Assembly (NCBI GenBank): GCA_045629945.1
Contig: JAZQSE010000024.1
Location: forward strand, 61,325-125,324
Direction: 5' to 3'
Origin: UBA1765 sp045629945
GTDB taxonomy: Bacteria; Fibrobacterota; Fibrobacteria; Fibrobacterales; Fibrobacteraceae
DNA: 64,000 nucleotides
Positions 16,717 to 24,854 of this stretch are shown here, piece after piece. Position 1 is the stretch's first letter. Each line of letters starts with the position of its first letter. The notes beneath the pieces were generated by a model. That model was not told where the DNA came from and searched no databases. It saw nothing but the letters and a program-made list of their open reading frames with translations. The translations under genes and the position numbers were made by a program.

Positions 16717-18483
16717 TTAAACCTCCAATCCTGAGACGAATTTTCTGAAGTCTTGTAATACACGATTGTTTTCTGTGTCAGCTGCCATTGGTAAGAAGCG
16801 ACCGGCAGAACATTTTTCTAGCCAGGATTCAATTTTTGAAATGTTTTCTTCAGAGACTTTGTTTTCTCGTAAAGCGGTTTCCCTTGTGTTGCGTAACATG
16901 CCGCGGAATTCTAAGTTGGTTCTGTCACTTAAGTAGCCAATTAACGCTGATTCTAAAGCAGCATAAAAACTTTTTGAATCTTTTGTCTGAAGTGCTTTTT
17001 CTGCAAGTGTTATAGCCGCTTTGTAATTCTTAGAAGCTTTGCGTTGGCGAAGTAAAGCTAAATCGCTTTGGTTTTTCCGATGGCGTTTCCAAATAAAAAT
17101 GAGAGCGAAATAGAAGGGGATTGGTAAAAGAATAAAAGCAATGATACCTGGAAGCTTATAGGTTTTTAAAGTCCCTGCTGTAAGCGGAACAGATTTGATG
17201 AAACGAATGTCAGAGCCAAGAGTTTCGATTTCTTGCTTGGTTTGTACGAGTGGAGTTGAATGGGATATACTTTGATTTTCACTTGCAGCATCGCCTTTTT
17301 CGACTTCTATTTTAAAAGGGCCTGCTTTGGCTGTTTCGTATTTCTTTTTAGAAGGGTTGAACCAAGAATAAGAGATTTCTGGGATTTCAAAAGACCCTTT
17401 GCGTTTTGGGTATAAAAATATTTTGATGTCTTTAGAAGTAATTGTTTTGCCATTCAGGATTTTTTTCTGGATGTTTGTTTCTGGTGGGACAGAACGGAAT
17501 TCTTGAAAATCAGGAAGTTTTGGATCTGTGATTGTTCCTGGTTTTCCATCGCCTTTAATTGAAATGGATAATGTTAAAGCTTCGCCAACTTTTAATGTGT
17601 CTTTATCAATTTCTGCTTTAAAGGAATAATTACCGACCATTGAAGAAAAATCTTGCGGAGCGCCGGGAGGCAATGGTAAAACTTTTATGCTTACTGGAGT
17701 GGTAGAGGCTTCGGCTTCTTCTGTTTCTTGTTTGACAGATTTGAAACTCATTGAAAAGCCTCCATTAGATTTTTTTTCTTCTACGATTTTAGGCGCACCT
17801 TGTTTGGTGTAATTGAATGTGAAAGAAGGAATGTTTAGAGTTCCACTTTTTGTTGGAGAAAGCCAAGCGAATTTTGCGCTTGCTTGGAGTTCTCTTGAAT
17901 TTGGAATTGGTTTAAAGTCAAGATTGGATAAATCAGAGCGATGAATAATGAAGTCGTTTCCTAAATCCATTGATTTTGGAGTTAAAGAACCTGCAAAGTG
18001 TTCGTAGGTGTGAAAAGCAATAGTAACAGAAAATTGTTCGCCTTCATATACTGTTTTTTTGTTTGGGGATAAAGAAACAGTTACAGCGGGAGAGTCAAAA
18101 GAACGATGAATTGTGACACCAAGAGATGGGTAAACGGTATAATTAGAACCTTGGATGTTCCAGGTGACAGAACCGATATTTTGTTTGCCTGTTTTTTTGG
18201 GGGCTTTTAATTTGAATATGTAACGGCGAACGGGGTAGCGGTCAAAAAAGTTTTGAACGTATGTGTCGGTACTGTCTAAACCGAGAAATTGAAAACCTTC
18301 GGCAACTTTAATTTGCGGAATTTCTCTAGGCGTGTAATTTTGGAGGTCATGTTTTAAAACGTCCATGTGTAATTCAAATTCTTCGCCCATTACCATTCGG
18401 TCTTTGTTTACATTGGGGTCTAAAGCGATTCTTGCATGAAGCGCTAGAGCAAAGCATAAAAAGAAAAATACAATTCGTTTCAT
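16717..18483 (-). CDS. BatD-like oxygen-tolerance protein
   Basis: A 588-residue protein with a signal peptide (MKRIVFFFLCFALALHA), several beta-rich immunoglobulin-like domains in the periplasm, one TM helix at about 445-465 (IIAFILLPIPFYFALIFIW) and a cytoplasmic helical tail. The N-terminal pattern DRMVMGEEFELHMDV and the repeated GxPGxITDPKLPDF-like segment fit the BatD family. BatD normally works with the MoxR ATPase and the VWA proteins BatA and BatB, none of which are adjacent here. First gene of a three-gene minus-strand operon. Confidence 0.87.
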   Translation of the reverse strand: MKRIVFFFLCFALALHARIALDPNVNKDRMVMGEEFELHMDVLKHDLQNYTPREIPQIKVAEGFQFLGLDSTDTYVQNFFDRYPVRRYIFKLKAPKKTGKQNIGSVTWNIQGSNYTVYPSLGVTIHRSFDSPAVTVSLSPNKKTVYEGEQFSVTIAFHTYEHFAGSLTPKSMDLGNDFIIHRSDLSNLDFKPIPNSRELQASAKFAWLSPTKSGTLNIPSFTFNYTKQGAPKIVEEKKSNGGFSMSFKSVKQETEEAEASTTPVSIKVLPLPPGAPQDFSSMVGNYSFKAEIDKDTLKVGEALTLSISIKGDGKPGTITDPKLPDFQEFRSVPPETNIQKKILNGKTITSKDIKIFLYPKRKGSFEIPEISYSWFNPSKKKYETAKAGPFKIEVEKGDAASENQSISHSTPLVQTKQEIETLGSDIRFIKSVPLTAGTLKTYKLPGIIAFILLPIPFYFALIFIWKRHRKNQSDLALLRQRKASKNYKAAITLAEKALQTKDSKSFYAALESALIGYLSDRTNLEFRGMLRNTRETALRENKVSEENISKIESWLEKCSAGRFLPMAADTENNRVLQDFRKFVSGLEV

Positions 18484-18880
18484 ATAGGCATAAAAATAAA
18501 AAATTCTAGTGTAAAAATGTAGGGTTTTTTGAGGATATGTTTTATGGGAGTCGTTAAGATGTTTTTTGGCAAAAATTGCAAGCAGATTGCTTTAGCGTTT
18601 TAAACTTTACCATGACACGTTCAGGGGTGTCATGGCGAGGAGTCTTTTTAGACGACGAGGTCATCTGTTAGCAAGTAGATTGCCGAGCCGTTTATTCTAC
18701 ATGGTACGCAATGATAAGGACTGTGAACAAGTTCTTTTGTAATGACAATTTTCTCAGACAAGGGACTTGTGGCAAGTGAGAGAAAATAATCAGGGTGCGA
18801 CGGCACGAGATAACGCGACAGCCCGACCCGCGCATGATTTGTTGTTTTTTTTTGTGATGCGCGGGGAACGCTAAAAAAAA
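18484..18880. repeat. Non-coding repeat-rich region between batD and recD2
   Basis: No gene seen. Contents: an 8-bp inverted repeat CATGACAC/GTGTCATG (18611-18634), a diverged copy of a palindromic intergenic repeat (18629-18716), and a GC-rich inverted repeat CCCGCGCAT/ATGCGCGGG (18827-18835 and 18857-18865) around a T-rich loop. The last is not followed by T residues in either direction, so it is a hairpin or repeat rather than a normal terminator. The local G+C is higher than in flanking genes. Confidence 0.6.
18629..18716. repeat. Diverged copy of a dispersed palindromic intergenic repeat
   Basis: GTCATGGCGAGGAG at one end and TACGCAATGATA at the other are near inverse complements, with GCAAGTAGATTGCCG inside. 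The order of motifs parallels the copies at 50557-50701 (GCTAGTAGATCGCCG, TTCGCGATGAC). This is the widespread pattern of short non-autonomous palindromic repeats that often produce spurious ORFs. Confidence 0.55.
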
Positions 18881-21028
18881 TTAAACTTCAGAGATGTTTA
18901 GGCTTAAGTTTGTGTAACGATGCTTGTCTTTTTGATTTCTAAGCGATGTGTCGAGAGCGCCCGGAGCTGAAAGAATCCAAACGTGGCCTTTTGCGCGTGT
19001 GACCGCTGTGTAAAGGAGGTTTCTTCGGAGCATCCGGTAGTGACTTGTGTCTAAAATAATGATGACGGCAGGGTATTCAGAACCTTGTGATTTGTGGATG
19101 GTGCTTGCGTAGGCGAGCGTGAGTTCTGAGATGTCTTCTGCGTTGAAAGGTAATGTGCGTTCGTCAAAATCAACGTGAAAAGTTTTGCTTTCTTTGAATG
19201 TGGCAGAAATAAAGCCAATATCTCCGTTGAAAATATTTTTGTCGTAATTGTTTTCAAGTTGCATAACGCGATCACCAAGACGCCAGTGGGTACCACCTAA
19301 ATCTACACCTTGTTCTGCTTGGTTTATGAGTTCGCGTATTTTGGGGTTGAGTGTGATGGTGCCAAAAGGCCCTTTTCGCATAGGAACAAGAATTTGTAAA
19401 TCCCTGCATAAATCGAGTTTCATCTTTTTAGGGATTTCATGCAAAATTAAGTTGTATAAAATTTGCAAGCCTTCTTCTTCCGTTTGGTATGGGCAAAAGT
19501 GAAAGTTTCTGCCGTCGATGGGTTGTTTTAAAACACCATGGTTTATTTCGTCTGCTTTTTCTGCGATATCGTTTTCACCGACTTGTCTGAATATGCGTTC
19601 AAGTTTTACAGAAGGAATCTCTTTACACGCAAGTAGCTCTTTTAAAATGTTACCTGGTCCGACGCTTGGTAACTGGTCTGCATCGCCAACAATAAGTACG
19701 CGACAGTTCCATGGGATAGCTTCGAAAAGAGACGCGCATAGTTCTGTGTCGACCATGCTGAACTCGTCAATGATTAAGAAAGAAGCAAGTATTGGATTGT
19801 CTTTATTTTTGACAAATGTTCCAGAGACTGGGTCAAGAGAAAGCAATCGATGAATCGTGTAAGCTTCTTTTTGGCAGACTTCTTTCATACGCTTGGCGGC
19901 GCGCCCCGTGGGAGCTGCGAGAATGACATGTTCTTGTGATTGTTCTGCTAAATAGAGAAGCCCACGAAGGATTGTTGTTTTTCCTGTGCCCGGTCCACCT
20001 GTTAAAATGGAAAATTTATTTTGGAGAGCCGACAAAATGCCTTCGCGTTGTTTTTTGTCAAAGGCAAAACCTTGTTGGTTTTCAAAATTGTTTAAGTCTT
20101 TTAATAGCTCTTTGGGTAAGGAGTTTTCTGGTCGACAAATTCTTTCTTTTACAAATTGTGCAATATATTTTTCGGCGTGATAAAGTTTAGGTAAAAAACA
20201 ATTTCCGTTTTCTAAAATGATTTCTTGGGATTTGCAAAGTTGTCTGTAAGATTCTAAAATGGCTGCATAAGCGTCATCATCAGTTGTTAAAAAATTTAAT
20301 GTGGAAAAAGTTTTTTCTATTAGCTCTTGTTCAGGAAAATAAACGTGCCCGTTTTGTGTGCCTAAATATAAAGAAGCTATAATCGCTGCAGAAACGCGTT
20401 CTTTAGCGTAGTGATTAAAACCTTTTTTTAAAGCTATCGGGTCAATTTGAAAAAAGGAAATTTGAAATTGTGAATGACAGAAAAAATAAGGGTCTTCTTT
20501 TAAAATGAGAGGAATAGATTTACCATATTTTTTGACAATGTCTTCTGCCGTTTTTCCTTTGATGTCAAATTCGTAAAGGGCTAAAAATATTTCGCGTTCT
20601 TCTTTTGCTAAAAACCAGGCGGAAATGAATTTGATAATATTTTTTTCTGAAAAACCTCGAGCTACTCCACGCAATTGTTCTGGGTGGTTTTCAATAATAT
20701 CAGCAAGGTCATTACCAAATTTTTCAACTAAGGCCTTTGCTGTTTTTGGTCCAACACCTGGAAATCTTTTGCTTGTTAAATAATGAATAAGTGCGTTGTT
20801 AGAATCAGGAATTTTTATTTCGTGAGAAGTGACTGCGAATTGTTTTCCAAAACGTGGGTGATTTACCCATTCTCCTTGAGCAGAAATTTTTTCTCCACCA
20901 GTTAGTTCTGGGAAAATACCTGTGAGAGTTGCTAAATCTTTAGAATTATCCAATGTTATTTTTAAAACGGTGTAACCGTTTTGTGCATTTCTAAAAATTA
21001 TTGTTTTGAGAATCCCTTGAATTAGCAT
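18881..21028 (-). CDS. recD2: RecD2-type 5'-3' DNA helicase
   Basis: A 715-residue SF1B helicase that unwinds DNA 5' to 3' in recombination and repair, without RecBC. N-terminal OB-like domain (MLIQGILKTIIFRNAQNGYT), helix-hairpin-helix region with FPGVGPKTAKALVEKFG (about 90-106), Walker A GGPGTGKTT (about 340), Walker B DEFSMVD, and the C-terminal motif TLAYASTIHKSQGSEYP. ATG 21028 is chosen because the family N-terminus begins there; 50 extra codons upstream are not conserved in type and include a promoter-like box. A RecB/RecC pair was not seen. Confidence 0.95.
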   Translation of the reverse strand: MLIQGILKTIIFRNAQNGYTVLKITLDNSKDLATLTGIFPELTGGEKISAQGEWVNHPRFGKQFAVTSHEIKIPDSNNALIHYLTSKRFPGVGPKTAKALVEKFGNDLADIIENHPEQLRGVARGFSEKNIIKFISAWFLAKEEREIFLALYEFDIKGKTAEDIVKKYGKSIPLILKEDPYFFCHSQFQISFFQIDPIALKKGFNHYAKERVSAAIIASLYLGTQNGHVYFPEQELIEKTFSTLNFLTTDDDAYAAILESYRQLCKSQEIILENGNCFLPKLYHAEKYIAQFVKERICRPENSLPKELLKDLNNFENQQGFAFDKKQREGILSALQNKFSILTGGPGTGKTTILRGLLYLAEQSQEHVILAAPTGRAAKRMKEVCQKEAYTIHRLLSLDPVSGTFVKNKDNPILASFLIIDEFSMVDTELCASLFEAIPWNCRVLIVGDADQLPSVGPGNILKELLACKEIPSVKLERIFRQVGENDIAEKADEINHGVLKQPIDGRNFHFCPYQTEEEGLQILYNLILHEIPKKMKLDLCRDLQILVPMRKGPFGTITLNPKIRELINQAEQGVDLGGTHWRLGDRVMQLENNYDKNIFNGDIGFISATFKESKTFHVDFDERTLPFNAEDISELTLAYASTIHKSQGSEYPAVIIILDTSHYRMLRRNLLYTAVTRAKGHVWILSAPGALDTSLRNQKDKHRYTNLSLNISEV

Positions 21029-21049
21029 GGTGAATTTCTTTGAATAGCT

Positions 21050-21057
21050 GAAATATA
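21050..21057 (-). promoter_or_regulatory. Promoter-like box upstream of recD2
   Basis: On the minus strand the sequence reads TATATTTC in the context GCTATATTTCAGC, similar to TAnnTTTG. It ends 21 bases before the ATG at 21028, giving a short 5' leader. It supports the shorter recD2 start. Confidence 0.45.
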
Positions 21058-21143
21058 GCTTTGTTTTTTCGTGTTTTGTTATTTGAATATTTTTTATCGT
21101 TTCATCAAAAAAAATATAGTTTATAAAAAATAATGGAGTGGCT

Positions 21144-22736
21144 ATGAATTTAGTACGTTTCGGTTTGCTTTTTTCCATAATTTTTTTTATGGGCTGTTCT
21201 AATACGGTTTCTAGTTCAAGTGGCGATGAACAATTTGCTGAAGAGAATAGTTCATCATCAAAAGATAATGGAAAAAATGAAGGGAAAAGTAGCTCTAGCC
21301 AAAGTTCTGATGAAAATTCTGAAGAAGAATGTGTAGGAGAATCAGGTTCTCCCTGGGACGGAACAACCGCAAAAGAATTTGCTTGTGGTTCAGGAACAAA
21401 ACTTAGCCCATACGTGATATTGAATGCTGAGCAATTAGCTCACCTTTCTTTTATTGTAGGTGGTAACGATGCCGACTATATTGGTAAATATTATAAGCTC
21501 GGTGCAGATATTTTGTTAAATGATGGTAAAATAATTAACGATAAAGGCGCACTTGTCGCTGATTCAAGTAAACTTCATAAATGGACTCCGATAGGTAATT
21601 CAAGTGTTGCTTTCTCTGGACATTTTGATGGCAATGGTTACTCCATCAGTGGCATGTTTATTAACACCACAAGTTCTCACAATGGATTATTTGGAAATGT
21701 CTCTGGTAGTGTATCTAATTTGACTGTGGAAAATTCTTGGGTTACTGGAGGAAAATTTACTGGTGGAATCGTGGGGCTGAATATTGGAACTCTTGAAAAT
21801 TTGGAGAATTTAGGTAGTGTCGTTGGCATAGAAGAGTGTATTGGTGGAGTAATTGGTAAAACAGCTCAGAAGCAGTATCGCTACAATTCTGTGTTGAAAA
21901 ATATTTCAAATTCTGGAATTGTTGTTGGAAAGAAAAATGTAGGCGGTGTTTCTGGGTGTGCTACTTATGCGACTATTGATGGCTTAGAGAATTCTGCGAT
22001 TATTGAAGGAGAAATACAAGTTGGGGGAGTAATTGGAGGTATTGGTAGTTCTTCTAAAAATGATATTAAAAATTTGAAAAATACGGGAGATGTTATAGGA
22101 CAAAATTTTGTTGGTGGCGTTTCTGGCCATTGTGGGGCTTCGGTTAGTGTATATTCAACAGGAAATGCTACTTATCAATGTAATCCGTTGACATCTATAG
22201 TTTCGGATCCTTGTGGCGATTTTTCAAACGCATCAAATACAGGACTTGTTGTTGGGAAAAATTATGTGGGTGGAGTCTTGGGCGTTGCTTGTTCTGGAAC
22301 TATTTCAAACTTAAGTAATGTTGCGGATATTGAAGGGGAATATGGAACAGGTGGTATAGTTGGCTCGTTGGCCTATGTGACATCTAAAAATATGTACAAT
22401 ATAGGTGATGTTTTAGGTGGTGTATATGTTGGTGGTATTTTTAGTTACAACAAAGAAGGCGTTACAAGTGCGGTTTATTCTACAGGGAAAGTAGATGGCG
22501 ATTCTTTAGTTGGTTTAATGATAGGCTATAATTACAATACCACAATGGCTGACTATTATTATTTAGAACAAGACGAACTTGAACCTTTTGGTGAAAATAA
22601 TGGTGGCGGTGTAGCTACTCCAAAAACAGCAAGTGAAATGAAAACAGAGGATTTTGCTGAATTAGTAGGCGAAGATTTTGTCTATGATTCTGGCTTAAAT
22701 GATGGTTATCCTGTGTTAAGTTGGGAAGTGGAGTAG
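21144..22736 (+). CDS. GLUG-repeat surface lipoprotein with Ser-rich linker
   Basis: A 530-residue predicted lipoprotein. ATG 21144 follows AATGGAG; GTG 21138 would place the site too close. The signal ends in a lipobox (FFMGC, Cys at about 18). Residues about 20-62 are a low-complexity Ser/Glu/Asn linker, typical of Fibrobacter secreted proteins. The body consists of many beta-helix-like GLUG repeats: GGVIGKTAQ, GGVSGCATYA, GGVIGGIGSS, GGVSGHCG, GGVLGVACS, GGIVGSLAYV, GGIFSYN. Such domains occur in large cell-surface adhesins and polysaccharide-associated proteins. The role is probably surface binding; the ligand is unknown. Confidence 0.85.
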   Translation: MNLVRFGLLFSIIFFMGCSNTVSSSSGDEQFAEENSSSSKDNGKNEGKSSSSQSSDENSEEECVGESGSPWDGTTAKEFACGSGTKLSPYVILNAEQLAHLSFIVGGNDADYIGKYYKLGADILLNDGKIINDKGALVADSSKLHKWTPIGNSSVAFSGHFDGNGYSISGMFINTTSSHNGLFGNVSGSVSNLTVENSWVTGGKFTGGIVGLNIGTLENLENLGSVVGIEECIGGVIGKTAQKQYRYNSVLKNISNSGIVVGKKNVGGVSGCATYATIDGLENSAIIEGEIQVGGVIGGIGSSSKNDIKNLKNTGDVIGQNFVGGVSGHCGASVSVYSTGNATYQCNPLTSIVSDPCGDFSNASNTGLVVGKNYVGGVLGVACSGTISNLSNVADIEGEYGTGGIVGSLAYVTSKNMYNIGDVLGGVYVGGIFSYNKEGVTSAVYSTGKVDGDSLVGLMIGYNYNTTMADYYYLEQDELEPFGENNGGGVATPKTASEMKTEDFAELVGEDFVYDSGLNDGYPVLSWEVE

Positions 22737-22760
22737 GGGGAAAAGAATTGGTAAGAAAAA

Positions 22761-23702
22761 ATGGAAACTCTTATTGGCATAGTAATTGTTTTTAGCCTTC
22801 TTTTGGCTTTTATGGATGGGCTTAGCAAAAGGGGAAGAAAAAAAGTAAATAACAACGGTTGCTTGGGTTGTTTCGTTGTTTTGGGAATAATGATTCTCAT
22901 TGGAATTCTATCAAAAGTTTTAGATTTTTTTAAAGCTCATCCTGTATTGGGATATTTCTTAGTTGGTGTGGCGATAATTGTAACTTTAATAATAGTTGTT
23001 GTAATTCTTTTTGTTCCGTCAGAAAAAACACCAACACCTCAACAATCAACGAGGGAAAATAAGAGAGCAAAAACTTATTATGGAGAAACTTCTGTTGATG
23101 CTAGTATAACAGAATTTGTAGGAAAATTAGGTGAGGATGAAGTTTGTAAAGCGATTCGTTGCGCATGCGAAGTTGATTCAAGGCATTATAAAATTTTGCG
23201 CAACATTTATATACCTAAACGGAATGGAACTTATACGGAAATAGATGTATTACTTTTGCATGAATCAGGAATCTATGTTTTTGAAAGTAAAAATATTTCT
23301 GGAAATATTTATGGGAATCTAGAAAGAAAACATTGGCTTCGTTATCGGAAAAATGGAGAAAAAGATTACATAGTAAATCCAATAAAGCAAAATGAAGGTC
23401 ATATAAATGCTTTGCGTAATTATTTGAAACAAAACAAATATGAATTTCCTGCTTTTAGTTTGATTGTTTTTGGTGGAAAATCTGAATTGTTAGGGGTGCC
23501 TGAAATACTCCCATCATATGTATCTGTACATAAAATATATAGGCTAGAAATGGAATTGTTGAATAAACTCCAAGCCAAAAACAGTTTCTATAATGCAAAA
23601 ACAATTGACTTATGGAGTGCAGAATTATTCAGTTTACAAAGCAAAATTTCGGAACAAGATAAAACAGCGCATAAAGAGCGAATATCAAAAAAATATAGTT
23701 GA
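22761..23702 (+). CDS. Membrane-anchored NERD-domain protein
   Basis: A 313-residue protein with two or three N-terminal TM helices (about 3-20, 33-50, 60-87) and a cytoplasmic NERD (nuclease-related) domain at about 120-240. NERD signatures: GEDEVCKAI, RNIYIPKRNGTYTEIDVLLL, SGIYVFESKNISGNIYG (the D..E.K core of nuclease-like folds) and NPIKQNEGHINALRNYL. NERD domains are thought to be restriction-endonuclease-like and occur in DNA-processing, plasmid and stress-related proteins. The actual activity is unknown. It follows the GLUG gene by 24 bases and precedes two unknown genes. Confidence 0.87.
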   Translation: METLIGIVIVFSLLLAFMDGLSKRGRKKVNNNGCLGCFVVLGIMILIGILSKVLDFFKAHPVLGYFLVGVAIIVTLIIVVVILFVPSEKTPTPQQSTRENKRAKTYYGETSVDASITEFVGKLGEDEVCKAIRCACEVDSRHYKILRNIYIPKRNGTYTEIDVLLLHESGIYVFESKNISGNIYGNLERKHWLRYRKNGEKDYIVNPIKQNEGHINALRNYLKQNKYEFPAFSLIVFGGKSELLGVPEILPSYVSVHKIYRLEMELLNKLQAKNSFYNAKTIDLWSAELFSLQSKISEQDKTAHKERISKKYS

Positions 23703-23724
23703 AAGAATTATTAAATTAATTTAT

Positions 23725-24309
23725 ATGAGAAAATGTTGTTTTTTGTTGATTGCTTTAGTTAATTTTTCATTTTCTTACGATTTGCAATATCACCCGAGTT
23801 TATTGCAGATTAAGGATAAATATGGCGTGACTTTAGCTAAAACTTTGGATAAAGTGTATGGCGATAAAATCAAAGTAAAAAATAAACGGTGTTATTATTT
23901 TGAAGTAACGAACGGGGCAGACGTTGAATATGAAATAGACCAATGTCGAATTGATTATACTCAAGACAAAATCTATTCTCAAGCAGATCGTTTGAATGGA
24001 ATAGAAATCAAGGGAACTATATGGATAGAAGGAAATTCTTTTCGAACTAGAAATGTTGGCAGAGAATGGGGTGAATGGAAATCAACAGAGTTTTTGTCTA
24101 GTTTACATTGGTATAACCGAACAGGGCTTGAATTTTTAAAGCAAAAAGGGGAATTTGAATTCAAATTAACTAAAGGATTGAAAAATATACGAGGCAATTA
24201 CAATTATATTAGTGAAAATCGAAGAAAAGCAGTTAAAGAAGGTAAAGCTTCTGGGATTGTTGTTCAGGAAAGTGAATCTGGACAAATTATCATTCAAGAA
24301 AGTAGGTGA
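23725..24309 (+). CDS. Exported protein of unknown function
   Basis: A 194-residue protein. ATG 23725 is chosen because it begins a signal peptide (MRKCCFLLIALVNFSFSYD); the frame runs further upstream but overlaps the NERD gene. The mature part includes KNKRCYYFEVTNGADVEYEIDQCR with two Cys that could pair, and a C-terminal NERD-unrelated segment ending SGQIIIQESR. I recognise no family. It is low in G+C, like its two neighbours. No clear ribosome site. Confidence 0.55.
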   Translation: MRKCCFLLIALVNFSFSYDLQYHPSLLQIKDKYGVTLAKTLDKVYGDKIKVKNKRCYYFEVTNGADVEYEIDQCRIDYTQDKIYSQADRLNGIEIKGTIWIEGNSFRTRNVGREWGEWKSTEFLSSLHWYNRTGLEFLKQKGEFEFKLTKGLKNIRGNYNYISENRRKAVKEGKASGIVVQESESGQIIIQESR

Positions 24310-24311
24310 GT

Positions 24312-24320
24312 CCCCCCCCC
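24312..24320 (+). repeat. C9 homopolymer directly before an ATG
   Basis: Nine C residues sit between the stop of the exported protein (24307-24309) and ATG 24321, in a very AT-rich stretch. If translation starts at GTG 24306, the tract encodes three prolines in frame, and gain or loss of one C would shift the frame. Confidence 0.7.
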
Positions 24321-24671
24321 ATGCTAACAGAATACAATATTTCAGGTCGGATAATTTTGCCAACAGGAGTAAAGCAAATTTTGCTTTCTGAAATTTTGGC
24401 TTTTGCGAAAGAAACGCTTGAAGAACGTGTGTCAGAGAATATTCTTGTGGCTTATTGCAAGCAACTTTCTTTACAATTTCAGTGCAAAGTTTGTCTTTGG
24501 AAAACAAAAGAAGAATACGGAAATTTAAATGTGTTTAATGGTGGTTCTGATTTTGATGTTATAAATGAAGAATGTTTTCTATGTATTTATGAAAATGGAA
24601 TAGAAATTTTACAAGAAAAAACACCTTATTGGAACAATAGAATAGATAAAGTGCTTTTTGAGGGAAACTGA
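24321..24671 (+). CDS. Small protein of unknown function behind a C9 tract
   Basis: A 116-residue protein from ATG 24321 (121 residues if GTG 24306 is used). Predicted cytoplasmic, mixed alpha/beta, with Cys at four places (YCKQ, QCKVCLW, ECFLCIY). No family recognised. Its size and position at the end of a cassette with an exported protein would fit an immunity-type or accessory protein, but that is speculation. No Shine-Dalgarno site precedes ATG 24321. Confidence 0.5.
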   Translation: MLTEYNISGRIILPTGVKQILLSEILAFAKETLEERVSENILVAYCKQLSLQFQCKVCLWKTKEEYGNLNVFNGGSDFDVINEECFLCIYENGIEILQEKTPYWNNRIDKVLFEGN

Positions 24672-24854
24672 TTTTTTGAGCGAGTGTTGTAAACAAAAGT
24701 TAACATTAAGAAAGTTTTAATTAATTTGTCTATAAAATTCTAATTACTAGAGTGAGAGAATTAATTTAAATTATGAACGAGTTATAGATTTTCTAGTTTT
24801 GTTATTCTAGAAGAATTTGTTTTAATTTCCTACTTCTTTACCAAAGGAATGCGA

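Noticed and set aside
18827..18865. GC-rich hairpin as a recD2 terminator
   Set aside because: No T-run follows the stem on the minus strand (the T-run equivalent lies before it), so it does not fit an intrinsic terminator.
21029..21178. 50-codon N-terminal extension of recD2
   Set aside because: The RecD2 family begins at MLIQGIL; the extension is AT-driven, holds a promoter-like box and overlaps the start of the divergent lipoprotein gene.
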